A DNA stretch of 12,826 bases from Cochliopodium minus (GCA_024220525.1 JAMYWO010000192.1:56964-69789); one strand, 5' to 3'. Shown: positions 1 through 9,636, counted from the first letter of the stretch. A program made the numbers and translations. The notes: a model not told the origin generated them from the letters alone.

Positions 1-71
1 TTTTTATTTTTTATTTTTTATTTTTTATTTTTTATTTTTTATTTTTTATTTTTTATTTTTTATTTTTTATT
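1..71. repeat. Perfect (TTTTTTA)n simple repeat at the left window edge
   Basis: An A occurs every seventh base (positions 6, 13, 20 and so on to 69) with only T between. From 72 to 220 the sequence stays T-rich but loses the period. It lies in the intron in front of the first visible transporter exon. Bases 1-61 are identical to the last 61 bases of the window. Confidence 0.95.
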
Positions 72-72
72 A

Positions 73-104
<32 letters not shown>

Positions 105-220
105 TTATTTTATTTATTATTAATACAATTTTTTTTTAATTTTTTATTAATTATTTTTAATTATTTTTAATTATTTTTTTATTTTTGTTTTTTATTTTTT
201 ATTTTGATTTTTTTTTGAAG

Positions 221-1639
221 GCGAACGAGGAGAGTCAAACAACTTCCATCAACGACTCCACTCCTTACGGAGACAACTTTGATACCAACACTAAGAAGCC
301 TCTCATCATTGCCATCCTTATCAACTTTTTCCAACAAGCCGGTAAATGATAATCAAAATAAAATAAAAATTAATTTTTTTTTTTAAAAAATGAAATACAA
401 AAAATTTAAAAAATTAATTCTATTAATAATAAAATAAAAAAAAAAATTTTGAAAAAATGAAATACAAATAAAATTTAAAAATAATTAATTCTATTAAAAT
501 TAAAAAATTAAAAAAATTAAAAAAATTAAAAAATAAAAAAAAATAAAAAAAAATGAAAAATAAAAAATGAAAAATAAAAAAAATGAAATAAAATTCAAAG
601 ATCAAGTTAAAATTTCAATAAAAAAAAACTAAAAATTTTTTTTTCAATAGTTGGAGTAAATGCAATTTTGTGTAAGAATTATTTTTTTTAAAATTTTTTT
701 TTTTATTTATTTCAACAAAATTTTTCATAAAAACTAATAAAAAAAAGATTATCTCGCCACTTTTTTGAACACTGCCGGATTTTCAGGTAAAATTTTTACA
801 TTTTTTTTACAAATTTTTTTTAAATTTTTTTTTTTAAAATTTAACAGTAAAAAGTTCACCATTGGCAAGTATTTTGATTGGTGCCATCAATGTTGGCATG
901 ACGTTTGTCAGTGCTATTTTGGTGGAAAGGGCAGGAAGAAAACCTCTTTTATTTTGTAACAAAATTTTTTTATTTTTTTTTTATTTTTGACTTTTTTTTA
1001 ATTTATTTTTATTTATTTTTATTTCTTTTTTATTGTTAATATTATTTTTTTTTTCTCTTATTTTTTATTTTTTATATTATTTTTTCAATTTTTTATTTTT
1101 ATTTTTTGTTGTTAGGGGGATTTTTTGGAAACTCCTTTTGTTTGATTTTGGTTGGTGTTTTCTTGAAATTGGGCGGTAAAGTGATAACACAGCCTCACGC
1201 AGGGTAATTTTTTTTATTTATTTTTTTTTTATTTTTTGATTTTTTAATTTTAAATAAAAGTATATTGTGTTTGATTTGTGTGGTAGTTTATTTCTTGTTT
1301 TTTGCTATTGGCCCTGCTCCTATGTGTTGGGTTGTCATCTCTGAAATTTTTCCATCGAACAAAAAAGGAATGGCTGTAAAATTTTTTTGAAAAACAAAAT
1401 ATTTTATTTTTATTTTTATTTTTTTTCAGATGTCTGTTGCTGTGATGGTTAATTGGATGATTAATTTTCTTGTTTCATTCTTTTTTCTTCAATTCTGTCG
1501 TTGGTTTGGTATTTCTGTCGTTTTTTGGATATTTGGAGGTTTTTCCATTCTTGCATTTTTGTTTGTATACTTTTTTGTTCCAGAGACGAAAGGAAAGTCT
1601 ATTGCAGAGATATACAGAAACTTTGAAAAAAGAAATTAA
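221..1639 (+). CDS. Sugar-porter-type MFS transporter, C-terminal half (TM7-TM12), 5' end outside the window
   Basis: Spliced model: 221-341, 651-671, 748-786, 848-955, 1116-1203, 1261-1375, 1430-1639 (stop TAA), 233 residues; every junction is GT-AG and in phase. The visible part begins in the hydrophilic loop before TM7, followed by hydrophobic segments for TM7-12. Sugar-porter signatures seen: QQAVGVNAILYY in TM7 (residues 38-49), ERAGRKPLL in the loop after TM8, FAIGPAPMCW in TM10, SEIFP, and PETKGKSIAEI just after TM12. The family moves hexoses, pentoses or polyols across membranes, often with protons; the substrate cannot be read here. Exons of 21 and 39 nt are notable. The acceptor before 221 (TTTGAAG) shows the gene continues upstream, so this is an edge truncation, not a pseudogene. 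It converges on the TPR gene with 112 bp between stops. It may be the missing half of the transporter at the right edge (see findings). Confidence 0.88.
385..496. repeat. Imperfect tandem duplication inside a transporter intron
   Basis: Two similar blocks, about 385-426 and 452-496, share the sequence TGAAATACAAA followed by an A-rich run and TTAATTCTATTAA. They lie in the 309-nt intron 342-650. On the sense strand the intron is A-rich here, unlike most introns of plus-strand genes in this window. Confidence 0.6.
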
Positions 1640-1751
1640 AAAAAATTATTTAAAGTAAAATAAAAAAAACAATTAAAAAACAAAAAAAATAGGTTTTGAA
1701 TTAATTGATTTTAATTTTAAAGTTTTAGTTTTTTTCTTTGATTTTTATCTT

Positions 1752-2737
1752 TTAGTTGCTTATCAATCTCAATCTCTTTTCAAAGAGCTCAGCCCAAACA
1801 GTCAACTTTTTCTTTCTTAAAAGTTCAGAATATTCTTTAATAGCCTCTTTAAAGTTTGGATTAATCTCCAAACACTCCAGGTAGTTGTCTTCAGCACTTT
1901 TTTTTAAAAAATTAATAATAAAAATCGAAAAATATTGTTTGTTTTTTTTACCCAGAGTATCTGCTACAAGATTTAAGAAAATTTGCATAGGCAAGGTAGT
2001 GGTAAGGGTTGTCAGGGTCTGCTCTCAAAGCTTTGGAAAAATAGTTGTCAGCTTTCAAGATTTCGGGATCATCTTTGTTTACTACAACTTCCTCGTCAGT
2101 GTTGCTAATTTTAAAATTAATAATCCTAAAAATTAATTAATTTAAATTTTTTATTTTTTATTTTTATTTTTGGTAATTTTATCATTTATATATTCACCTG
2201 TCCTTGTTTTTGATTTTCTGATCAATGACATACAACTTTACTTTGGTTTCAGCACAATTTCTAAGCAACAAAGGATCCAAAGGATCTGAATTCAAAGCAT
2301 CTTCATAAGCCTCCAAAGATCTATTTTAAAACAACAAAAGTAATAATAAATAATAAATAAATAATAATAAGTAAATAAATAAATAAATAATAAATAAATA
2401 ATAAATAAATAATAAAAATATAAAAATATAAAATACCTCAAAAACAGATCACGAGCAGTTTGAATGTATCCTTGTTTTTCTTTTTCTAGAGCTCTCCTAC
2501 TATAAACGTATCCTAAAATGAATAATTATTATTTTTTTTATTTTTTTATTATTTTTATTTTTTATTTTTTTTTATTTTTTTATTCATTTTATTCATTATT
2601 TTTTTACCTTGGGAGATGGCAGTAATGCTGAGTTGTTTTACACGCTCTCCAATATCCAAGATGTCACTATCGTCAAATATTTCCTTTTGTTGGTAGAAAG
2701 AAGGATCCAACAAAAGTTTCAACAATGAAGGAGCAAT
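1752..2737 (-). CDS. TPR-like repeat protein, start exon not found
   Basis: Spliced on the minus strand: 2737-2608, 2512-2437, 2320-2198, 2104-1952, 1896-1752 (stop TAA), giving 208 residues with all four introns GT-AG and phases agreeing. The product is soluble and helical. At least three helix-pair units look like tetratricopeptide repeats, each with the A-x-x-x-[FYA]-x-x-[AC]-L-x-x-[DN]-P spacing: SLEAYEDALNSDPLDP, ADNYFSKALRADPDNP and AEDNYLECLEINPNF. An acidic linker (NTDEEVVVNKDDPE) separates the first from the second. TPR units usually bind partner proteins; no further function is indicated. There is no methionine in the whole visible frame. The first exon begins at an acceptor (TGTACAG) and no initiating exon can be built in the AT-only stretch up to 2989, so the true N-terminus is missing, in a tiny exon, or lost in assembly. 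A frame starting at an ATG near 1994 is not real: it reads through the 1897-1951 intron. Confidence 0.75.
2339..2432. repeat. AATA/AAT simple repeat in a TPR-gene intron
   Basis: A run of mixed TAAA and TAA units with almost no other sequence fills the intron between exons 2437-2512 and 2198-2320. It looks like ordinary microsatellite growth in an intron. Confidence 0.8.
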
Positions 2738-2989
2738 CTGTACACATTAAAAAAATGAATGAGATTAATTAATTTTTTAGTTCTTTTATTATTTTTTTTT
2801 ATATTTATATTTATATATTTTACTTTTATTTCATATTTTATTTAAATTTTTTAAATATTTTATTTTTATTATTTATATTTTATTTTTATTATTTATATTT
2901 ACATTTATTATTTTTATTTTATTTTTTATTTTTAATTTTTTAATTATTTTTTATTCCATATTCATTTTTTATTCATTATTTTTATTGAT
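2738..2989. promoter_or_regulatory. AT-only spacer between two divergent genes, possibly collapsed
   Basis: The stretch between the TPR gene (leftward) and the esterase (rightward) is almost pure A and T, with short repeats such as two copies of a TATTTTATTTTTATTATT-like block around 2858-2900. By position it should hold both promoters, but no recognisable promoter element stands out. It should also hold the TPR start exon, which is absent, and it ends at the window's only ambiguous base. Assembly damage here is possible. Confidence 0.4.
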
Positions 2990-2990
2990 N
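2990..2990. other. Ambiguous base (N) at the first base of the esterase start codon
   Basis: The context is GATNTGCTTTTGG. The N is in frame with the esterase exon, and only A gives an ATG there. It is the only non-ACGT base seen in the window. Confidence 0.95.
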
Positions 2991-4982
2991 TGCTTTTGGC
3001 AATTTTCATTCCTTTTATTTTGAGCAAAACAATTTATGCCAATGATCCATTCATTTCCTATCAAGGAAGATTCCTCAACAAAAATACTAGCAAAGAATTT
3101 GATTGGAGCAATTCTCAATTCGTCGCTCTATTCGATCAATTGACATCCCTGGGTCTCATCATTGAAGATCAAGGAAATTTCTTCAATGTATTTGTTGATG
3201 ATACTCTTTATATCATTGAAACATATGAAGGAGTAAATTATTATTCAATTGCAACTAATCTCACTGGAGAACATACCATCTATGTAACAAAGAGAACGTA
3301 AATAAAAATTTATTGAAATTATAGCGTTAATATAAAAAATTATTAAAATGAATTTCATGATAAAGAGTTATATCATTCTAAAGCCTTTTTGGCATCTATG
3401 CATTCCTTTATCAAAAAAAATAATTAAATTTTGATTGAGAAATTTCTAATATATTGGAATAAATTTTATTTTGAAAATTAATAAGATGAATAATATCTCA
3501 ATATGAATTTATCCATTCCACAGAATGATATGATATACATCCATAAAATTATATTTAAATTTGAAAGATTTGTCAATTAATTGACATCTTTTTTCTAACA
3601 ACAAATTAAATTAGTGAAGCAGCATATGGGCCATCTATTTTCATGGGATTCGTCACAAATGATGAAGCAAAAATTTTGCCTCCAAGAAGGAAAAAAGATA
3701 GAAGAATAGAGTTCATAGGAGACTCCAGTAAAATTTTTTATAAAAAACAAATCTAAAATTTAAATATTTTATTAATATTTTATTAATATTTTAATTTATT
3801 TTTTAAATAAATATTTTTTTTACATATTTAAAAAAAGTCACTTGTGGTTTTGGGATTATGGGTAAAAAAAAAAAAAAAATTGATCAATTAAAATACATTA
3901 ACCCTTTTTCAATCTCTATACATCATAGGACATGAACCTTGTGCTGAAACCGCTCCTATGGAAGTAATTTATTCTCCATTTTAATATTTTATTTTATTTT
4001 ATTTTTTTAAAGAATTAATTTAAATTTAAAATTATTTTTTGATTAATTATTTTTATTTATTTTTTTTTTTTTGATTGTTATTTTATTCATTTTTATTTTT
4101 ATTAATTTTGAAAAAAAAAAAAAGGATGATTATTTGGCATATGGACCAATAATTGCAAGAGCAGTGAACGCAGAAATAAACGTGCAGTGTTGGAGTGGGA
4201 AGGGATTGGTGAGAAACTACAACAACCCCAACATCACTTCCAAAAACCCTCTCCCCATTTATTGGAACAGAACCCTTGCTGGAGAGGTTTATTTTATTTT
4301 ATTAATTTTATTTTATTTCTAATATAATTTCATTTCTTTAATTTTATTAATTTTATTAATTTATTTATTTTATTAATTTTATTAATTTTATTAATTTTTC
4401 ATTATTTTTTAAAAATTGTTAATTTTTTAATCAATTTTTTATATTTTAATAGTTAAATTGTTGATTTTTAATAATTTTAATTTTTTTGTAAAATTCATTT
4501 TAAAGCCGTTGCCAATTTGGCAATTCAGTGATTATGTTCCTCAAGCAGTGGTGATAAATTTGGGAACAAATGACTACTCCACTACTCCCTACCCTCCCTT
4601 CGACCTCTTCACCCAAAGATACCACCAGTTCATCTCCACCATCAACAATAACTATCAATCCAACAACATAACTTTTTTCTTAGTTTGTGGTCCAATGATT
4701 ACAAGAGTATTTAAATTTCCTTTTTATTAATTTATTATTTAATTGAATTTTTTTTTATTTTTTCTTAATTTTTTCTTTATTTTTATTTTTCTTTTATTCA
4801 TTTAGCCTTGTGAAACAATCCAGCAAATTGTACAAAGCTATCCTTCCAAAGTTTACTTTGTCAACTTGCAAAACATTCTCACTGAAGAGTTGACAGGATG
4901 TGATGGACATCCTAATTATTTGGGACACGCAAAAATGGCAAACTTGACCCTTCCTATCATCCAAAAATATATGGGTTGGTGA
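2990..4982 (+). CDS. Secreted carbohydrate esterase family 2-like SGNH acetylesterase
   Basis: Exons 2990-3297, 3615-3727, 3838-3861, 3929-3963, 4125-4286, 4506-4706, 4806-4982 (stop TGA), 339 residues, all GT-AG and in phase. If the N at 2990 is A, it supplies ATG in frame and gives a signal peptide (residues 1-17, hydrophobic core LLAIFIPFIL, likely cut after IYA). Residues 22-102 match the jelly-roll N-terminal domain of CE2 (YQGRF, then an FFNVFVDD strand). The SGNH hydrolase domain follows: nucleophile Ser140 in FIGDSITCGFG, GTND at 234-237, and the catalytic His316 in CDGHPNYLGH. CE2 enzymes remove acetyl groups from xylan, mannan or glucan, and the best-studied members use a Ser-His dyad. 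Length fits a stand-alone CE2 protein. Several cysteines and N-x-T/S sites fit secretion. The 24-nt exon carries the residues just after the nucleophile. No cellulose-binding or dockerin module is present. The substrate is inferred from the family. Confidence 0.88.
3298..3614 (+). other. Long first intron of the esterase gene
   Basis: At 317 nt this intron is longer and less monotonous than its neighbours, with G- and C-containing stretches around 3360-3420. No in-phase exon is needed, because the flanking exons already join in phase. Near its 3' end is a perfect 16-bp palindrome, TGTCAATTAATTGACA, at 3571-3586. No RNA gene was recognised in it. Confidence 0.5.
4339..4399. repeat. 9-nt tandem repeat (TTTTATTAA) in an esterase intron
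   Basis: About five or six units of TTTTATTAA, one interrupted, lie in the intron between exons 4125-4286 and 4506-4706. It looks like simple-sequence growth with no coding content. Confidence 0.75.
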
Positions 4983-5094
4983 AAAATTTCAAAAAAGGAA
5001 AATTAAAAAAGAATTTTTACACAAAATATTTTTTTTTCAATTTTATTTTGCGACTTCACACTTTAAATTTATTTTTTTTTTTTTGTAAAGAAAG

Positions 5095-8000
5095 TTATTT
5101 TTGATTGGTTGGTTTCTTGTTGTCCTTCTTGTCAAACAACTTGTCGATCTTGTTGAGTCTTCTCTTGACAGCAGGGACCAAAATGGCGATTTTCTCAGTG
5201 AGGGTTTGGTGATCCATTTGATGGGAGAACTTCAAATAAGGAACCAACTCGTCGAAATCGAGTCCGAGGATTTGTTTTTCGTTGAGGAGGAATAAAGCAA
5301 TGGCGGTAGCATAAATGGTTGTATGCCCTTCGTAGAGAAAAATGTCCCAAATTCTCAAACAACACTAGTTTTAAACAAAACAAGTAAAAAAAATTTAAAT
5401 AAAGATCATTCAAAAAAATAATTTATAATTAAAAAAAATAAAAAAAAATAAAAAAAAAAAAATTACAGGCCAAACACAGTTATACAAGAAAACTGTCAAA
5501 AAGTATTGGGGAGCGATGATGTTGATGGAAAGATCTTTCTTTTCAATGTGCTGCAACCTGTTTTAAAAAAAATTTAAAAATAAAAAAAAATTACAAAAAA
5601 AAAATTTAAAAAAAAAAAATATAAAAAAAAAATTATTAAAAAAAAAAAGAAATAAAAAAAATTAGATTTACACTTTTGGGACGTGCTCTTCCATCAACTT
5701 CTCAAGCCTGAAATAAGCTCTCTTCAAACCAGCGAGATTTTGAGCCCACATGCCCTCCATTTCGTAGTGATCTATGATGTGAACAAGTGCCCAAAATGCA
5801 CTTTCTTCTTCGGGGATGTACATCAACAAAAGAGCAACAACGAATCCCTGAAATTTTAAATAAAAGAACAAAATAAAAACAAAAATATTCAAAAAAAATT
5901 AATTCAAAAAAAAAAAAAAAGAAAATAAAAAAAAAAAAAATTATTCCAAACAATGAATAAAAAATAAAATAAAATTGAAATAAAAAAATAAAAATAAAAA
6001 ATAAGAAAATAAAATATAAATTTAAAATCAATTCATTGAAAATGTAATAAAAACAACAAAAAATTAATTGATAAAAACAACAAAAAATTAATAAAAATTT
6101 CAATAAAATATAAAAAAACAATAAATTAAAATATAAAATAAAATTGAAAGAAAAATAAAAGTAAATTTAATTCATTAAAAATGTACTAAAAATAACAGTA
6201 AATTAATTTATTAAAAATGTATTTAAATAAAAAAAAAATTAACTCAAAAAATAAAAAGCAAAAATAATTGTTCAAAAAAAAAAGATTTAAAAAAAAAAAA
6301 TTAATCCAAAAAATAAAATATTAATTAAAAAAAATTTACCATTCCTTGGCAATACCCAACATTGACGTTATGCAAAGAAAAAGCGTGCAAAACACGGTAA
6401 AGAGATTTCTGGCCAATGTCGTCTTTGAACTGAACGTGGGTAGGAAAGGTTCTTTTGAGATCTTTCTCTATTTGCTCTACCACGTCCCTGGACGGTTTCT
6501 TGTCTTGGAGTTCAGTGAAGTAAGTGGTGGGATACTTCATTTTCATTTCTCTCACATTTGTGAACCAAGTCCAAACAATTCCTTTCAAAAAAAAAAAAAT
6601 CAATAAAAAAAATCAAAAAAAAAATCAAAAAAAAAATTTAAAAAAATCATAAATGAAATTAGTTTTTTAAAAAAAAAATTTAGTTAAAAAATTTATAAAA
6701 ACAAAATAAACGTTGTCCAATAAAAAATAAAAGAAAGTGAAAAGGTGTTCAAATATAAAAAATTAAAAAATTTAAAAATGTTTATTAAAAAATAAAAAAT
6801 ATTTTATTTTAATTTTTAACATAAAACTTGCCTGATAAAATGAAAAAAAAAATTCAAAAAAATAAAAAATAAAAAAAATTTAAAAAAATGTTTAGTAAAA
6901 AACTTAATTTAATATTTAATTATTAAAATAAAACTTATTTAATGAAAAAAATAAGTTACCTCTTACAGAATCGGGAATTCCTTTGTATACTTTAGGTCTA
7001 TACTTTTCTTTGTATTTGAGGTATTTCTTGGGGTTGATCTTCCATTTATTGATGATTTTCAACCATTTAATGGTCCGGGTAACTGATGTGCATTGAAATA
7101 TTTAAAAATTGAAAAAAAAATAAAATTAACGAAAAATAAAATTTTACTTTCAAGTTTGTTGTACTCAAGATCCCTTTGAGTTTGGACATAAGGATGTCTG
7201 CCTTGATTTTTTTTTTTTTGAAAATAAATTTTTTTTTAAAAAAAAGAATTATCAACTAAAAAATTACCCGAAAACCCGTATTTGTCTGTCGGGTCAACAT
7301 TAACAATAGTTTCCATTTTGATTTCCATTTTCTCATCAATGGAAGTGTTCTCAGTTTCCTCGATGGAGTTCTCCACTTCCACTTTGGCCTCATTGAGGAG
7401 CTTCTTGATGTGAGGGTCGTTGGCCAGATCCAAGGGGGTGTGTTCATTCAAAGAGTTCAACCTCGGATGTGCTCCATGGTTGAGCAAAACAGTCACGCAT
7501 TCCAAACTGTTAACCAAAGAAGCATAATGCAAAGCACTCATACCTCTGTTATCCACCGTATTCACATCACATTTGGTTATTTGGATTAGCAATTCTACAA
7601 TGGAACTTTCTCCTAGGTAAGATGCGATGTGGAGAGGTGTCGACCCGTTGTGAGAAGCTATAACTGCCTTTTTGTTTGTCTCTTGCATGTATTTGAGGAT
7701 GAGTTTGGTTGTGGAGAGATGCTTTTTGAGGATGGAGAGATGCAATGCGGTGTATCCTTCTGAATCTTGGAGATGTACATCTGAATTTTTGGATCTGAGA
7801 AGAACATCCAATAATCCTTCTTTCCCAAGATATGCTGCCTTGTGTATTGGAGAATAGGAATTTTTGTTCTTTATGGTTACATTCGCTCCGTTATTCACTA
7901 ATACTCTTATACATTCTGCATCATTCAATTGTATTATTGCTAAATGCAATGGGCTGTTTTTTGATGAATCTAATTTGTTCACTTCTGCTCCATTCTTCAA

Positions 8001-8490
8001 AAGGAATGATATCATATTTGAATCTCCCTTTGAACTTGCAATATGTAATGGAGTGGTTCCATCAATATCTGCTTTATTGATATCCGCTCCTGATTGTATC
8101 AATAATCTTGCAACATCAATGTATCCTATTCAAATAAGAGTGGGATTTGAGTTAATAAAAAAAATTTATATTTTTTTTTTTTATCCTACCTTCAAATACT
8201 GCATGATGTAATGGTGTGCTGCCTTCATTATTTGATATATTTGGATTAATATCCTTTCTAGAAAGTAATATTTGCACTATATCAATTCTCCCTTGAAATG
8301 AACAATGATGCAATGCAGTGCTTCCTGATCCATCAAGACAATTTATCTGAAATTAAAAAAAAATCAATTTTATCCACAATATAAATTATAATTCTGTGTT
8401 TACATCTAATTTTTCTTCTCCTTTTAATAATTTTTCCAATTGCTTTGTATTTCCATAATATGATGCTTTATGTAATTTCTCGGAAGACAT
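5095..8490 (-). CDS. Ankyrin-repeat / TBC-domain fusion protein, predicted Rab GTPase-activating protein
   Basis: Exons 8490-8404, 8346-8190, 8125-7268, 7201-7148, 7082-6960, 6581-6340, 5847-5672, 5557-5467, 5364-5095 (stop TAA), 685 residues, all GT-AG and in phase. Residues 3-325 form about ten ankyrin repeats with the TPLH-IA and LL--GA-[IV]N hallmarks. A charged acidic linker (about 326-365) follows, then a TBC domain from about 412 to 625: KGIPDSVRG (419-427), the arginine-finger motif I-x-x-D-x-x-R at 464-470 (Arg470), the glutamine finger in YCQGM (Gln505), and RIWDIFLYEG near 600-609. Both fingers are present, so it should be an active GAP that speeds GTP hydrolysis by a Rab-type GTPase; the ankyrin part probably recruits it to a partner or membrane. 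The C-terminus is lysine-rich. No membrane segment is seen. The Rab target is unknown. It is divergent from the EF-hand gene and converges on the esterase with 112 bp between stops. Confidence 0.9.
5848..6339. repeat. 492-nt A/T-only intron with degenerate internal repeats
   Basis: This intron of the ankyrin-TBC gene is T-rich on the sense (minus) strand. Loosely repeated blocks share AATTCATTGAAAATGTA- or AATTCATTAAAAATGTA-like text near 6028 and 6170, and AACAACAAAAAATTAAT occurs twice near 6051-6090. Phases join without any extra exon. The long phenylalanine-rich minus-strand frame that opens here is a by-product of the poly-T. Confidence 0.55.
6582..6959 (-). other. 378-nt A/T intron of the ankyrin-TBC gene
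   Basis: The stretch lies between the exon ending in KGIPDSVRG and the one starting GIVWTWF; the phase-1 donor and acceptor fit without further exons. Two partly similar blocks (about 6765-6850 and 6875-6955), each with an ATAAAACTT core, suggest an old local duplication. No coding or RNA signal was seen. Confidence 0.55.
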
Positions 8491-8884
8491 TATTTGTATA
8501 TACTGAAAAACAATTTAATCCAAATATTTTTTTTATATTATTTATTTGATTCGAAAAAAAAATGCAGCAAATAATTGAAAAAAAAGTTAAAGGGAATTGA
8601 ATTAAAGAGAAATCATTCTTATTGTTTTGCTCAATTATTCTTTTAAGATTTTTTTTAAAAAAGGAAATATTGGAAATAATTAAAAAAAAATTAAATTTCT
8701 TTTCTTGATCTTAAAAGATTTTCTTTGTTATTACTAATATGTTTTTACACTAATTCAAATGATCATAATTTTAAATTTTCACTTTTGAAATTTTCTCATT
8801 AGATCTGAAAAATATTTATAATTTAAAAAAATTAAATAAAAATATAAAAAAAAAAGAGAATTTTCAGTTCTTTCAATACAAAAA
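8491..8884. promoter_or_regulatory. Divergent promoter region between the ankyrin-TBC and EF-hand genes
   Basis: These 394 bases separate two start codons pointing away from each other, so both promoters should lie here. The sequence is AT-rich but less monotonous than the introns, with G- and C-containing words near 8600-8640 and 8700-8790. The bases just before each ATG are A-rich (ATACAAATA and ATACAAAAA), which probably reflects the preferred start context. No known transcription-factor site was recognised. Confidence 0.5.
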
Positions 8885-9636
8885 ATGGGAAATAAAGGAA
8901 GTCAATTGTCAAACAAAGAAGTAGAATCTATTACATCTACAACTAAATGTAAGCTTTTTTTGCAATTTTAATCCCTTTTGACTAACTAATTTTTAAAAAT
9001 CAAAAAAAAAAAAAAATAATTAAGGGGTAGGTTCAAAAAAAATCCATTTTCTAAAAGAATAGAATACTCAATTACAATTTTTTTTTAGAATAAGCAAACT
9101 TTGGGAGAATTGCAAAAAGATTTTATTAAACATGATAATGTAAATATTTTTTCGTTATTTGTTAATAAATAATGAATATTTTTTTCTTTTAGGATAAATC
9201 TGGAGAATTAGACTTGAAAGAATTCAAAGTATTGATGAAAACAAGAATGAATATGACTGAAGAAGGATATGATAAACTCTTCAAACTTATGGATACTGAT
9301 GGAGGTGGAACTGTATCCTTCAAGGAATTGGTAGTTGCCTTGAATCAGCTCGGAAATGGAGATGCAAAAGAAAAATTAGCTTATGTATTCGATATGTATG
9401 ATGTAGATGGAAATGGTAAACTTGATTCCAAGGAAATTGAACAAATTGTCGAAACTATGTCCAAAATTGCTGAATCTACTGGTGGAGCTTTATCTGGTAA
9501 TACCAAAGAATTCAATCAATCTCTCATGCTTAAATTGGATCCTAATGGAGATGGTGAAATAGATAGAAATGAATGGATTGAAAGAGGATCTTCAAGTCCA
9601 AGTTTGCTTGCTCTTTTGGGAATAAGAAAACTCTAA
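8885..9636 (+). CDS. Four-EF-hand calcium sensor, calcineurin B / NCS-like, copy A
   Basis: Exons 8885-8948, 9089-9139, 9193-9636 (stop TAA). The N-terminus MGNKGS fits N-myristoylation. All four EF-hand loops have canonical calcium-binding positions: DNDKSGELDLKE, DTDGGGTVSFKE, DVDGNGKLDSKE and DPNGDGEIDRNE. The C-terminus, SSSPSLLALLGIRKL, resembles the end of neuronal calcium sensor and calcineurin B proteins. The likely role is calcium-dependent binding of a target at membranes; the target is unknown. A phase-0 intron cuts the first loop at the same place as in copy B. The exon 1-exon 2 junction is a problem: the natural donor leaves one base (T), but exon 2 starts at phase 0 and the direct join makes TAA. 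Either a 2-nt exon (GG at 9025-9026, giving Trp and a 186-residue protein) or an earlier donor at 8921 (176 residues) restores the frame. Confidence 0.85.

Noticed and set aside
1-71. Telomere repeat at the left and right edges
   Set aside because: The unit has only T and A with no G-rich strand, both ends have the same orientation instead of opposite ones, and both lie inside introns of a gene.
423-605. 60-residue minus-strand frame rich in Phe and Ile
   Set aside because: It is the reverse of an A-rich transporter intron; the composition is pure low complexity.
1470-1658. Overlapping plus-strand frame in the last transporter exon
   Set aside because: The other frame carries the PETKGKSIAEI signature and ends in a proper stop.
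1885-2136. Plus-strand 83-residue frame across the TPR gene
   Set aside because: It crosses two exons and an intron of the minus-strand gene, and the TPR frames agree in phase at every junction.
5702-6121. 139-residue minus-strand frame
   Set aside because: It is poly-Phe from intron poly-T, followed by the ankyrin-TBC exon read in the wrong frame.
6346-6606. Plus-strand frame opposite the TBC exon
   Set aside because: It is a shadow of the exon carrying the arginine and glutamine fingers, and runs into the intron.
7672-8211. Plus-strand frames of 61, 82 and 115 residues opposite the ankyrin exon
   Set aside because: They mirror the repeat-rich ankyrin coding strand; no domain or independent start context is seen.
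8885-9636. EF-hand copy A as a plain pseudogene
   Set aside because: Its 444-nt last exon and all four calcium loops are intact and conserved; only one splice junction is unclear and at least two splice solutions restore the frame.
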